Part shown: positions 30,485 to 41,000 of the stretch, piece after piece
Numbering within the stretch: the first letter of the stretch is position 1
How the letters are laid out: each line of letters opens with the position of its first letter
From: Histomonas meleagridis
Lineage: Eukaryota; Parabasalia; Tritrichomonadida; Dientamoebidae
DNA length: 64,000 nt
Assembly (NCBI GenBank): GCA_020186115.1
Contig: WSYJ01000142.1
Span: 62,001-126,000 of the forward strand
Direction of reading: 5' to 3'
Program-made: the position numbers and the translations under genes
Notes under the pieces: model-generated
Seen by the model: only the letters and a program-made list of their open reading frames with translations
The model's database searches: none
Told to the model about the DNA's origin: nothing

Positions 30485-31398
30485 ATGAAGACAGTTTCCA
30501 AATACATTAATAAACTTTTACATTTTTTCGAATTTAATGAAACACAAGTTTTTCAGATATCTGTTCCATATCAACAACATAAATTTTTAACGACATTTGA
30601 ACGACAAAATTCAAGAGATCTTCGAGGAGAATTTGAAAGTACGATCACATTTCCATATTCACGAATAATTGGGAAAAATTTATAGTGATGAAACGCCCAA
30701 AATTATATATATTGTTAATAATTTTATTCCACGTCTTAAAACAATTTTTTCTATTTCATTTGAAGAACATTTTCCAATATCAATTAAAACGAGTTATTTT
30801 ACTACATTTAATAAATATACATTTAAAGAAAATTTCTATTTTACTACAGGTACATCAAATGATCAATTTCGTCGTATTTTTTCATAGTTCGACGACAATT
30901 TTTAATAATAAATATTCTATTCGATTTGAAACATTTCATGGATTAAATTTAATTTTGGTTGAAACATTTCTTCATCACCCGATTAATATTGGATTTAATA
31001 GTATTTATAATTGGAAAGACAAACGAATTTCAGATTCACGATTTTTTAGTAATTTTCACATTAAAAATATTGAAATTATTCCAATTTTCTCATATCTTGA
31101 TCGATCGATTGAATTCGTCATGAAACATCAAATTCAAGACAAACTTCAATATGGAATTCTTGTTGGTTTTGAAAATATTGGATATGAAACAGATTTTAAT
31201 AGTGTTATTGGTATTAAATATCAACATAATGATCGAACTAATTTCAAATTTATAGGGAATAATCAAAAAAAAATTTCACTTGAAATTCGAATGAAATATC
31301 AAGAAATTCTTTCAATGAAATTTATGAGTTCATTTGATTTCAAAGAGTTTGAAAGTAAATATGGAGCTAATATTATTTTTGAATTAAAGAGATCATAA
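30485..31398 (+). pseudogene. Tom40/VDAC-like beta-barrel gene, copy 1, two frameshifts
   Basis: Three consecutive frames (from 30485, about 30670 and about 30880) together spell one protein of about 300 residues. It has alternating hydrophobic/polar beta strands (VFQISVPYQQHKFLTTFERQ, NIGFNSIYNWKDKRIS, YGILVGFENIGYETDFNSVI, GIKYQHNDRTNFKFIG) and a final strand GANIIFELKRS that could be a sorting signal. This suits a mitochondrial-porin-superfamily barrel of the hydrogenosomal outer membrane, Tom40- or VDAC-like. The two breaks are single-base gains in an A run (about 30675) and a T run (about 30880); the other copy has the shorter runs. They may be sequencing errors. The family call is moderate; no sequence motif is decisive. 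Confidence 0.55.
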
Positions 31399-31522
31399 AT
31401 TCAAAATAAAAAAATATTTTCTAATTTTCTAATTTTTTCATTTTTTAATTTTTTTTTTTAATTTTTCATTTTGTCACTTTTCACCAATTCATAAACTTCG
31501 AAATAAAAAAAATCAATTTTTC

Positions 31523-32706
31523 ATGCCAAATTATGTCGTTATAGTTTTAGGAGATATTGGACGAAGTCCTCGTATGCAAAATCATTGTGTTTGTCTTTCA
31601 CATCTTCCAGAGTCAGAAGTTCATGTTGTTGGCTATACTGAAAGTCAAATTTTTTCAGAACTATCAGAATCTAAAAATGTTCACATTCATCGAATTCGTC
31701 CATTTATTGATTTACCACGTTATTTATTTCCGATATATGCACCAATTAAAATTTTATGGTTATTTTTACAATTACTTACATTATTTATTCGACTTCCAAG
31801 ATTTGAGTTAATAGTTTCACAAAATCCACCGAGTATTCCGACCATTCCATTTTGTCTTTTATTAAAGTTCTTTAAAGGCCAACGTTATGTCATTGACTGG
31901 CACAATCTTGGATATTCGTTATTAAAAGTTCACAAAGTTCCAAATATTATTATTAAAATTTCTAAATATTTAGAAATCTTTTTTGGACGTTTTGCAGATG
32001 GACATATTACAGTTACTAAATCACTTCAAGAATTTTTACTGAATGAAAACATTCAAAGCACAGTTGTCTATGATCGTCCGTCGCCACTGTTTCGTTATTG
32101 TCCCGAGTTACGAACGCGTTATTCTGAAGAATTAAATATTAATTCAGAAGACATTTGGGTCATCACATCTACATCGTGGACGCCAGACGAAGATATTAAC
32201 ATTTTATTAACAGCATCTGATTATTTAGAAGAAATTCTCGAAGGTAATTCGCGAAGTCTTTCATTCATCATCACCGGGATTGGTCCCGGGCGTCGCTCAT
32301 TCGAAAGCGAAGTTAAAGGACGTAATTACCGAAACATTTCATTTTATTTTGAATTTCTTCAATATGAAAAAATATGCAGAGCTACTTGGTACGTGCGATG
32401 TTGGAGTTTCTCTTCATAAGTCATCATCAGGGATCGATTTACCTATGAAAGGCCTCGATATGATTGGTGCAGGTTTACCGCTTTTGTCGATTGAATATCA
32501 AAGCATCAGAGAACTTGTTGAAGAAGGCGAAAACGGACTTCTTTTCAACGATGGGAAAGAACTAAGTGAAATCATTCGGAAGCTTTTTTGTTAGTAACGA
32601 AATTTCTATTGAAGGACTACGCGAAGGAAGCATCAAATCAGGACGAAAGAAATGGACCGAAGAATGGAACTTACACGCAAAAGGAGTTTTCTTTGTTAAG
32701 GATTAA
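31523..32706 (+). pseudogene. ALG1: ALG1-like beta-1,4-mannosyltransferase, copy 1, two frameshifts
   Basis: The sequence is identical to copy 2 on the opposite arm except for two extra bases, one in an A run near 32368 and one in a T run near 32588. These split the frame into pieces of which the first is 298 codons. Motifs are those of the dolichol-linked chitobiose mannosyltransferase: VLGDIGRSPRMQNH at the N-terminus, YVIDWHNLGYSLL (about 125), and SSSGIDLPMKGLDMIGAGLP in the donor-binding C-domain. A hydrophobic segment (LFPIYAPIKILWLFLQLLTL) lies at about 70-90, as expected for the ER membrane enzyme. The breaks could be errors, since copy 2 is intact. Confidence 0.75.
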
Positions 32707-33060
32707 ATAAACAAAAATTATATCATTCAAAGGAAACTTTATAAAATTATTTGATTTTTTTTTTTCTCTTTTTTTCATTTTATAAAAATACTTATGATGA
32801 TGAATGAAATTTTTGTATTATTCTTAATTGATTCAAAATTGATAACATAAATTTTAAAGTAATAATATCCACAAATATATAAAAGATTAAATTTCCAATT
32901 CAACTCAAAAATTTCTTATTGATAAATTTGATCTTGATGATGATAACGATTATGTAAACTATACATTATACATAAAAGTGGCATTTTAAATGGAATCTCA
33001 AGCAAAAAGCGAAATTCATGAAAACGAATTGGAAAATTAATATATATTAAAAATTTAATT
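32707..33060. other. Spacer with an arm-specific insertion
   Basis: Downstream of the ALG1-like copy, about 190 nt (about 32770-32960) are absent from the matching place in the other arm. No gene is seen; a 16-codon ATG frame at 32990 is shared by both arms and is not supported. Confidence 0.5.
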
Positions 33061-34241
33061 TTTAATTTAAATAAAGAAAATATTATTCAAACTTCAAAAT
33101 CAATTATGAGCAAATTTGATAATATTTATCCATTTTGTTAAAACTAATCAAATTTCAAATAATATTTTACCTTATGCATCAGAATCTGGAAACATTGAAA
33201 TTGTTAAATATATTTTAAATCAAAAAGGAAATGATATTAATGGTAAAGAAATTTATTTATTTTATTTGAAATTTATTTAAATAATTTTTTATTTTGAAAC
33301 AATATTTGGAGATTATTTAAATTATTTAATACAGCACTTATGAAAGCATCTGAATATGGTCATATTGAAGTAGTTAAATTACTTCTTGAACAAAAAGGAA
33401 TTGATATTAATAGTAAAGATATTTATTTGTTTTATTTAATATTTTTTTATTAATTTAGAATTTCAAAATAACATTTGGAGATTATTTAAATTATTTTGGT
33501 CAGCACTTACGGAAGCAACTTCATGTAATCAAATTGAAATGGTTAAATTACTTCTTGAACATGAAGGAATTGATATTAATACTAAAGATATTTATTTGTT
33601 TTATTTAATATTTATTTTATTAATTTAGAATTTCAAAATAACATTTGGAGATTATTTAAATTATTTTATCCACCACTTATGTATGCATCTCAAAAAGGTC
33701 ATATAGAAATAGTTAAATTACTTCTTGAAAAAGAAGGAATTGATACTAATGCTAAAGATATTTATTTGTTTGATTTAATATTTAACTTAATCATTTGATA
33801 TTTCCAAATAATATTTGGAAATTACTTATAATATTTAGAACAGCACTTATGAATGCAGCATTGTCTGGTCACGTAGACATAGTTAAATTGCTTCTTAAAC
33901 AAGAAGGTATTGATACTAATGCTAAAGATATTTATTTGTTTTATATAAAATTTATTTTAATAATTTTCTATTTCAAAATAATATTTGGAAATTACTTATA
34001 ATATTTAGAACAGCACTTATGTTAGCAACTTTACATAATCACATAGAAATCGTTAAATTACTTCTTGAACAAAAGGGAATCAATTGATGTTAATACTAAA
34101 GATAATTTTTATTTTAATAATTTTATATTTCAAAATAATATTTAGAAATTATTTAAATTATTTAATACAGCACTTATTTGGGCATCAAATGGAGGATATA
34201 CAGAAATAGTTAAATTACTTCTTGAGCAAAAAAGAAATTAA
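33061..34241 (+). pseudogene. 5'-truncated ankyrin array with spacers
   Basis: Units lie at 33149-33250, 33328-33420, 33497-33589, 33667-33759, 33837-33929, 34007-34103 and 34164-34241. They share the core A-L-M....IVKLLLEQ.GIDINAKD, and the last ends LLLEQKRN and a stop. Spacers are 77 (33251), 76 (33421), 77 (33590), 77 (33760), 77 (33930) and 60 nt (34104). The DUF3447-type N-terminal domain that precedes every other array here is missing, and the 34007 unit has a 4-nt insertion. It is therefore probably a fragment left by the duplication, not a working gene. Confidence 0.7.
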
Positions 34242-34775
34242 CTAGAGTTGAGCAACTGAAATTATCAGTTTTTGGATAAATAAAATTTCTAAAAGAAACA
34301 ACATTTTACTACTTTTTTCAATATTGAAAATTAATATTAAAGCAAATTAAACACATTTTGGAATTTTTTTTAAAAAATACTTTTATTGCACCTTCATATT
34401 TTATTCAACATTTCACTGTAATTACAAATATTCTAATACATAACATTACCACATAGGAAATATTCCAACAATTCCAAAAAAGTATTATTGAAATCAGTCA
34501 AAAATTCATGACATCAACATTTTTATAATCTCTTATATATAGCATCCTTAACCTAAAAATAATACACGATTTGGAACTTTTATCATTTAGCAATCTTATT
34601 GATTTTTCCATCACAAATACAGCAACCATTCTTTTTGAAGGACAACATGATAAATAATCCACGTCTTGCAAATATTTATTATTTACTTGTGCATATTGTG
34701 AAAAATCATTTTATGACTGAATAACCAAATAAATCTAAAATTAGATTAAACAAAAAGTTATGATCATAATTTTGT
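34242..34775. other. Intergenic region with decayed duplicated sequence
   Basis: It contains AGCATCCTTAACCTAAAAAT near 34542 and following sequence with diverged similarity to about 43330-43480 in reverse. I see no gene. A short frame on the minus strand with CCICDGKI (about 34610) is too short to support. Confidence 0.45.
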
Positions 34776-35498
34776 TTATTGTTTTAATTCAACAAATTGT
34801 GTTATTGGTTTTGCACATGTTGGACAAATATTTTCATTTTTATTTGCATTATTCCAACATTGCAAACAATAGCAAGGACAATTACATGGAACTGCATAAA
34901 CCACAGCTTCCTTAGCACATGAACAAAGTTTGTTATGTACTTTCAAATACTTTTCAAACTCTTTACAAGCATTTACTGTGACTAAAAGAGGATCGTGTGT
35001 ATTTTCATCTGATAAACTCATTGTCTGTAAATACCCACTGACATGTTTGTTGATTGCTTCTTGTGCTTGTATAACTTCCCTTGTTTTGTTCTGTCTGTTT
35101 GTAATCAATGTCAACTGAATTTGAGCCCTTCGAATTCTCATATCATAAAGATTAAAAATTTTATATGTTATTTCACGTATTTCTTCCATCTTCTTTTCTT
35201 GATCTGTGTTGATCCTTTCAAGTAATTCTGTTGTTTTGTCAATTAACTTATCAAATGTTTGATCATGAAGAAAAGATTTAAGATGAAGCATCATTGATTT
35301 GCAATTTTCTACTGCTTGAGGAAAGTTGTTTTTTTCCTTGTTATAAATCTGAATTAATGATTTTAAATTTGGGATGAAAAAGTTTGCAAATTTTCCAAAT
35401 TGATCAAGAGGCACATCAATGTCAATATATTGGTTCTCACATACTGATTGGTCATATATTTTTAACATTGTCGATGGAGGCAAAGTGGTGCTTTCCAT
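34776..35498 (-). CDS. RING-type protein with coiled coil
   Basis: The product has 240 residues. The central part (about 95-150) is strongly helical and charged (RINTDQEKKMEEIREITYKI, AQIQLTLITNRQNKTREVIQ), a likely coiled coil. The C-terminus is a compact zinc-binding module with CSCAKEAVVYAVPCNCPCYC, CW and CPTC spacing, i.e. the RING-HC type seen at the C-terminus of IAP-like ubiquitin ligases (C-x-C..., P-C-x-C, C-P-x-C). It is therefore probably an E3 ubiquitin ligase; substrates are unknown. An AACGG element lies 26 nt upstream of the start. Confidence 0.75.
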   Translation of the reverse strand: MESTTLPPSTMLKIYDQSVCENQYIDIDVPLDQFGKFANFFIPNLKSLIQIYNKEKNNFPQAVENCKSMMLHLKSFLHDQTFDKLIDKTTELLERINTDQEKKMEEIREITYKIFNLYDMRIRRAQIQLTLITNRQNKTREVIQAQEAINKHVSGYLQTMSLSDENTHDPLLVTVNACKEFEKYLKVHNKLCSCAKEAVVYAVPCNCPCYCLQCWNNANKNENICPTCAKPITQFVELKQ

Positions 35499-35523
35499 TA
35501 TTTGATTTATGAGTGGAACAAGT

Positions 35524-35533
35524 TAACGGTTTT
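35524..35533 (-). promoter_or_regulatory. TAACGGTTTT element upstream of the RING gene
   Basis: It lies about 26 nt upstream of the ATG at 35498, but the AACGG core is in the plus orientation. Others in the window also occur in both orientations. Confidence 0.35.
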
Positions 35534-36449
35534 CAAAATGAATATCAAAAAAAATTTTAGGATTCCACATTATTCATTAATTTAAAATGTATTTATTTTG
35601 TGGGTTGGTTCAAATACCTTTAAAGGCTGAGGAGTCCAATATTTGATGACTTCAGATTTATCTAATGAAACGACATTTGATGAACGTAATGTACCTAAAG
35701 GAATATTAGTAAGAATACTAATACATATAGATAATAAATACATTTACTAAATCAAACACATTTTAAGAATTTATTAGAAGCGAATTAATTTTATCTTTTA
35801 TATACTTGTTGATAAATGAATTATTGATTTCATATTTATGAACGATTTATGACAAACATAAAAAACTTTATGTTCAAACCAAGACAACTTCTTCCCCATC
35901 TTTCCAACCTTATTTTGGACATTTAATGATTAAAATCATCCCAAAAGAGAACTTTGATTTTCTTCTCTTAAAAGCCAATCTTGAAAATCGGTACCACTTT
36001 AAAATAAACTATACAAATGAAAGACACCCGATAATATAAACTATTCAATTTATTGTAATGTTCTGAAAATTTAGATAATAAAAAATTTAAATATCTTTTT
36101 AGCATAATGAATTTTCATAATGTAGTTTTAATAAATTTACAAACAATGCTAATTAAATAAAATATAGAAGAATAATATAAATTTATTTGATGGTTTCTAG
36201 TCTTATAAAGTGAATTATAAATTTCATAACTTGTCATTAAAATACCATTTTTTCATGTTAGACCAACTAGTTCTCATCTAAATTTTTTTCATAATTAATT
36301 CATAATTTCGAAGCATCTCAGAAATAATCCCAGATTCCAAAATTTTGTGTCAAATTTCTGGCGAAAAGCTTTGAGAAGGTTGAAGCGTTTGGCCAATCAA
36401 AAAGTGGAATACACCGTTTATTGTTTCAAAATTGAAATCGTAAATAAAA
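35534..36449. other. Divergent intergenic region
   Basis: AT-rich gap of 0.9 kb between the RING gene (minus) and the SUMO ligase gene (plus). Apart from ACCGTTTA at 36413-36420, 30 nt before the ATG, nothing is recognised. Confidence 0.5.
36413..36420 (+). promoter_or_regulatory. ACCGTTTA element upstream of the SUMO ligase gene
   Basis: This is the reverse complement of TAAACGGT, in the same short distance range from the ATG as the other elements. Confidence 0.4.
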
Positions 36450-37571
36450 ATGCAAGTAAAAAGGCCTGTACCAGTTAGCGCTCGAAATCGTGTTGTTTCT
36501 ATCACTCCTATGCCACAAGTACATAGAAGTAATATATTACCACGAACTTATTCCCCTCCTCCATTTGACCATCACGCAAATCAACCAAAAGCCAACCAAA
36601 TCGAAGACATTTTTGGAAGTTTTAAAGCATCACATCAAGCCAATAATATACCATTACTTGCACGCGGAATTTCACTTTTGTCAATTACTCAACTTCGTGA
36701 GCTTCTTCGTGACTATTCACTCCCTACTGGTGGAAACAAACACATTCTTGTGAATCGCCTCATAATTTTTTTAGAAACGTTTGGACAAAATCAACATAAT
36801 TTATTAATTCAATTTTCAGCTAAGTTAAAAAAACTATTATCAGTTGAAAGTGAAGAACCACAACAGGTAGGACTTCCAGAAGAACCTGTCCAAGTTCATC
36901 AACTTCCACCAGATGTCAAACAATTTGTTAATGATTATTCGCCATCATGTTTATTTGAAGTATCAACAGATTTATCCAATCCATTTGGGCCTATTATAGT
37001 CCAAGGTAATTCACTCCAAACTCCATATGTTATTTCTCTTTCCGCTCCTCCAGTATCATCAGTACCAATTCTTCAATTTATACCATTTTATCGCCAAGAT
37101 GAGATCCACCGCGTTGTGTTCCAGCTTGACGACATCGTTATTTCCCTTCAGAGCCGAACACCTTGGCATGATATGTCAAATTTCATAAATCGGAAAGAGA
37201 CCATAAAGATCATCTCCGTTGAGCCAATGATGCCGATGGTTGCCATTGTCAAGTGGATGAGGCGCGTTTCCATACCACATTTGATCCGACAAATAATCAA
37301 TGAGAGGGAAGTCACCCCAGAGTTCGCCCAAGCGACTCTTATAAACGCTCAGCCGCCAAACGGTATATGCCCGCTCACAAGGAAGATCATAACACATCCC
37401 GCGAGAGGTATTAATTGTACGCATGCGGAATGCTTTGATCTGTCTGGTTTCTTATGCAGCGCAATAAGAACAAATAATTGGCAGTGCCCAATCTGCAGAA
37501 AGATAATGACCGCCGAAGATTTAAGAATCGATACAAATTTCCTTGGAATTGTGTCACCAATGAACAGATGA
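36450..37571 (+). CDS. PIAS/Siz-type SUMO E3 ligase (SAP + SP-RING)
   Basis: The product has 373 residues. A SAP domain lies at about 75-111 (LLSITQLRELLRDYSLPTGG, then NKHILVNRLIIFL), the DNA-binding helix-turn-helix of PIAS proteins. The middle (about 160-290) corresponds to the PINIT-type region. The SP-RING lies at about 305-356: GICPLTRKIITHPARG, INCTHAECFDL and NNWQCPICRKIM, with Cys-His-Cys and Cys-Cys ligands as in Siz/PIAS (two ligands fewer than RING). It would transfer SUMO to chromatin-bound substrates in the nucleus. Length is short for the family and the N-terminus is Pro-rich. Confidence 0.92.
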   Translation: MQVKRPVPVSARNRVVSITPMPQVHRSNILPRTYSPPPFDHHANQPKANQIEDIFGSFKASHQANNIPLLARGISLLSITQLRELLRDYSLPTGGNKHILVNRLIIFLETFGQNQHNLLIQFSAKLKKLLSVESEEPQQVGLPEEPVQVHQLPPDVKQFVNDYSPSCLFEVSTDLSNPFGPIIVQGNSLQTPYVISLSAPPVSSVPILQFIPFYRQDEIHRVVFQLDDIVISLQSRTPWHDMSNFINRKETIKIISVEPMMPMVAIVKWMRRVSIPHLIRQIINEREVTPEFAQATLINAQPPNGICPLTRKIITHPARGINCTHAECFDLSGFLCSAIRTNNWQCPICRKIMTAEDLRIDTNFLGIVSPMNR

Positions 37572-38076
37572 TGGTAAAATAAAACGGATGTGTGAGATAA
37601 ATTTCTAGTTGAAGAATTTCTTAATAAATAATTATCAAAATTTTGTTTTGTTTGAATGTGAATTTTATATATATTTTTTACATAAATTGCAAACTGAGAA
37701 AAGATTTAATACATATTACATATTGTTGATGAATGCAAATTGATATTTTAGTAAAATTTTAAAACTGATCTAAAATCACCATTCGAGCAAAAAAAAAAAA
37801 AAAAAAAAAATCAATAGTTACACGTACGAATTTGGTATACAAAGCCAAGAAACTTTATCTCTGTACCATGAATGTTTGCAAACATTAATTCATTTATGAA
37901 TTTGAAATATCAAAAGCAACATCACATTTATAATAAACTATTGAATTAATCGAAATTTCGATAAGGAAAATCATACAAATCCATTTCACATCATTATGAG
38001 AATGTATTGCATACGACACACATGTTCTCAGTGAGCACATTCAGATTTTTATGACATAACTTATTAAATTAATATT
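37572..38076. other. Convergent 3' intergenic region
   Basis: Contains a run of about 21 A residues near 37791-37811. Nothing else is recognised. Confidence 0.5.
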
Positions 38077-41000
38077 TTATTCTTGTCTTGCTTTATTTTG
38101 GAAGAAAAGCCCATCCACGAATTTCTTTACTTCATCTCCCAATTTTCCTTCTATTTCCCCAATTTTCTTTTCTATTTCGTCCAAATTTCTGCTTATTGCG
38201 TCTGTACGTCTATTTTCTATTGTCAAGTTCATTTGGAACACTCTATATGCCATATCGTAAGTTGTAACTATTATTACGAATATTTCTTTATCAGGTTTTT
38301 CTTTCTTATTCATATCCGACAAAATCTTGTCGAAGATGTCGAACAAATTTGCTGTATAATCGAAAATACTTTTATCCGTATCTTTAAACTCAGGAATTGA
38401 TGAATTCGGACCTTCGATAATTGAGTTTAATATCAAATAACAATTTTGGAGAATCAAAATACAATAAGTTGTTGCGTTTAATTTCTCCCAATGATATAAA
38501 TGCTCATTAATTTTTTCGGAAGTATCTGTCAAATAAGAAATTGCGTTTTTCATTGTGTTATATATTAATTCATATAATGATTGTAATAAAGAAGAACTTT
38601 GAGATTCCAAAATATAAAATGAGTCAATAATATGCGCAAATAATTCAGTTAATATATACTTAGTTCGATATATTGGTAAAAGCGAATCTTTTACTGTTAT
38701 TTCATTCAAGAAGAATGAAATAATATGAAAGTGATTTATGATATAACGCCATGTGCCATTATAATCATTAGGCAAAACTAAGAAAAATGAATAGATATAA
38801 GGCCATAGTATCGATTTCTTATCGTTAAGATTAGAAAATGATTCAATGATATATAAGATTTCATCGACATTAAATTCATGTGAATATTTACAATGATATG
38901 TTATTAAATTTAATAAGTTCGGCCCAATTGGTGTTGATATATACATTCTTAAAGCGGATATTAACTTCACTGTATAATTCTTATGAAGTTTTAATTGATC
39001 TTTAAATAATAACGTGATCTCTAATAAGGTTTCGATTGCATCAGAGTTTTGTGTTTTCATGATATAATCTAAACAATTATTTAATAAAACTGATAATATT
39101 TCTCTATCAAATATAGTACAATCTTTTTGATTATGGAAGAATAATGTAAGTATTTTAAATATCATCGAATTCGTTGTCGTAGGAATATAACGAGTTATGA
39201 TAATTAAAAAGTCTGATTTTAACATTGAATCGATATTTGATATATCAAATTTAGAACATAACTTAAAACAATATTCAGTAAATTCACAAACTAAATTAAT
39301 TGTTGATTCTGGTATAAATGAATAATCAAAAATAGCATTAAGGAGTCCAAATAATGGATCCCCGATATATGTTAATATATCTTTTAAAATTTTGTCATTT
39401 TTGCTTTTGTTTGAGATATATTCAATTGCTTTTAGATATGAATAAATAGATGATATATATTTCGTTAATATATCAGTATAATAAAGTGAATTATTTACTG
39501 ATTTAATGAATTGGATATTAAATGTTGGCTCATTTAAGAAATACCATTGCATTAATTCAGTATCAAGATAAAAATTATTTTCATTTAAATTCATAGAAAT
39601 ACTTCGGAACTTTTGGAAATCAATTTTATAAGGCTCAAAACTTTCATCAATATCCAAAAAGTAAAAACTATTTATAATTTCTATTAATTGTTCGGAAATT
39701 GATTGTGATATTGGTTTAGTTTTCGAAAATGGATTTAATAAAGTTTCATTTAATTCATTACCATCTGATTTTATAAATCTTGGATCATTTAATATTGAAC
39801 ATATAAAAGCATTTAAAAAATTGGATTTAATTCCAATTATTTTTATATCTTCTTTTTCATCAACAACTTTAGTTTCCATATATTCTTTAATTTTATCCCA
39901 ATTTTTATCAGTGTTTAAAGTTTTTGAAACATCAGCGGTTTTTAATAATTTTTCTTGTATGATTAAATCAGAATTAGAATTAAGATTAATATATATTTGT
40001 GCTAAAAACCTTGATAAAGATAAATTTAATAAATTATCTTGATCAATAATATTATCAAAAAAGACATCTAATATAAAACGCGCTTGTTTTTGTATAAAGC
40101 CATAAGCAAAAGTAGGCTGTGTTTCAATAGCTGATGAAATGAATTCGATTTCATTACAAAATTCTTGAAGACTTTCATTGTCATTTTTGGAATTAAAAAG
40201 ATTATTCTTTATATTACTTTCAAGTATCTTTTGACATTCTTCAGGATAAAATGCATTGATTGATACTGATCCAATTGTTGATGCCAAAACACATAATAAG
40301 TTAATGACCATTAATGAAAATGAACGTAATTCTGTTGCTTCTTTTTGTTGATATGTTAAGAAATGTATTAAATATTGACATAAAGTTGATGAAAACGATT
40401 TTTCATCAAATAATTTCTTATATAAAAGTGTTACTTTATTACCATTTTGGATATTAGCTGTTAATATATATTGAAGAAGCTTTAAAGCCGATGTTTCGAA
40501 AATAATTGCTTTTTTATATTCTAATTCTTTGTCTTCGAAAGTAATTATTTCTTTTGATGTAGTGATTTGACCGATAGAAGAAGCTGCATGACAAATTATA
40601 GTTAACAATGAATTAATGAAATGTTGATCTTCATGAATTCTTTCAACTGATTCCTTATTAACAATTGAAAAATCTAATAATAATTCAATTAACTTTGTCA
40701 AAACTTTCCATTTAACAATGTTTGATTCAAACTTACGAAAAACTGCTTTCGGAAAATAATCGAAAACTAAAATCGATACAAATTCCGGAATATTTTCGAT
40801 TTGTGATTGATATTTAAAGTAACATGAAATTGTTAATTTCGCAAATTCAATCATTTCGATTATTATTTTATAATTGTTACTTGAGTTAAGGATAATTTGT
40901 GATATTTGATGATATTTATTCTTAAAACATTGGTCGATATAAAAAATGGGTTCAATATGATTACGTTTGACAACCGAATTTAATATCTTTACAGCATAGA

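Larger units (their letters stand above)
30258..34640 (+). repeat. Left arm of a large inverted duplication
   Basis: This arm carries, in order, a beta-barrel gene, an ALG1-like gene and ankyrin units. The reverse complement of 43360-46510 matches it nearly base for base over the two genes. The other arm lacks about 190 nt found here after the ALG1-like gene (about 32770-32960) and lacks most of the ankyrin units. Beyond about 34500 only patchy similarity remains (shared stretch around AGCATCCTTAACCTAAAAAT). Confidence 0.85.

Noticed and set aside
30485-31398. 237-codon frame beginning at 30685 taken as a separate gene
   Set aside because: Its first 60 codons are an out-of-frame reading of the beta-barrel gene; only the later part is the true frame.
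37791-37811. A run as a retrotransposed poly(A) tail
   Set aside because: No target duplication or adjacent processed gene copy was found; simple homopolymer is sufficient.
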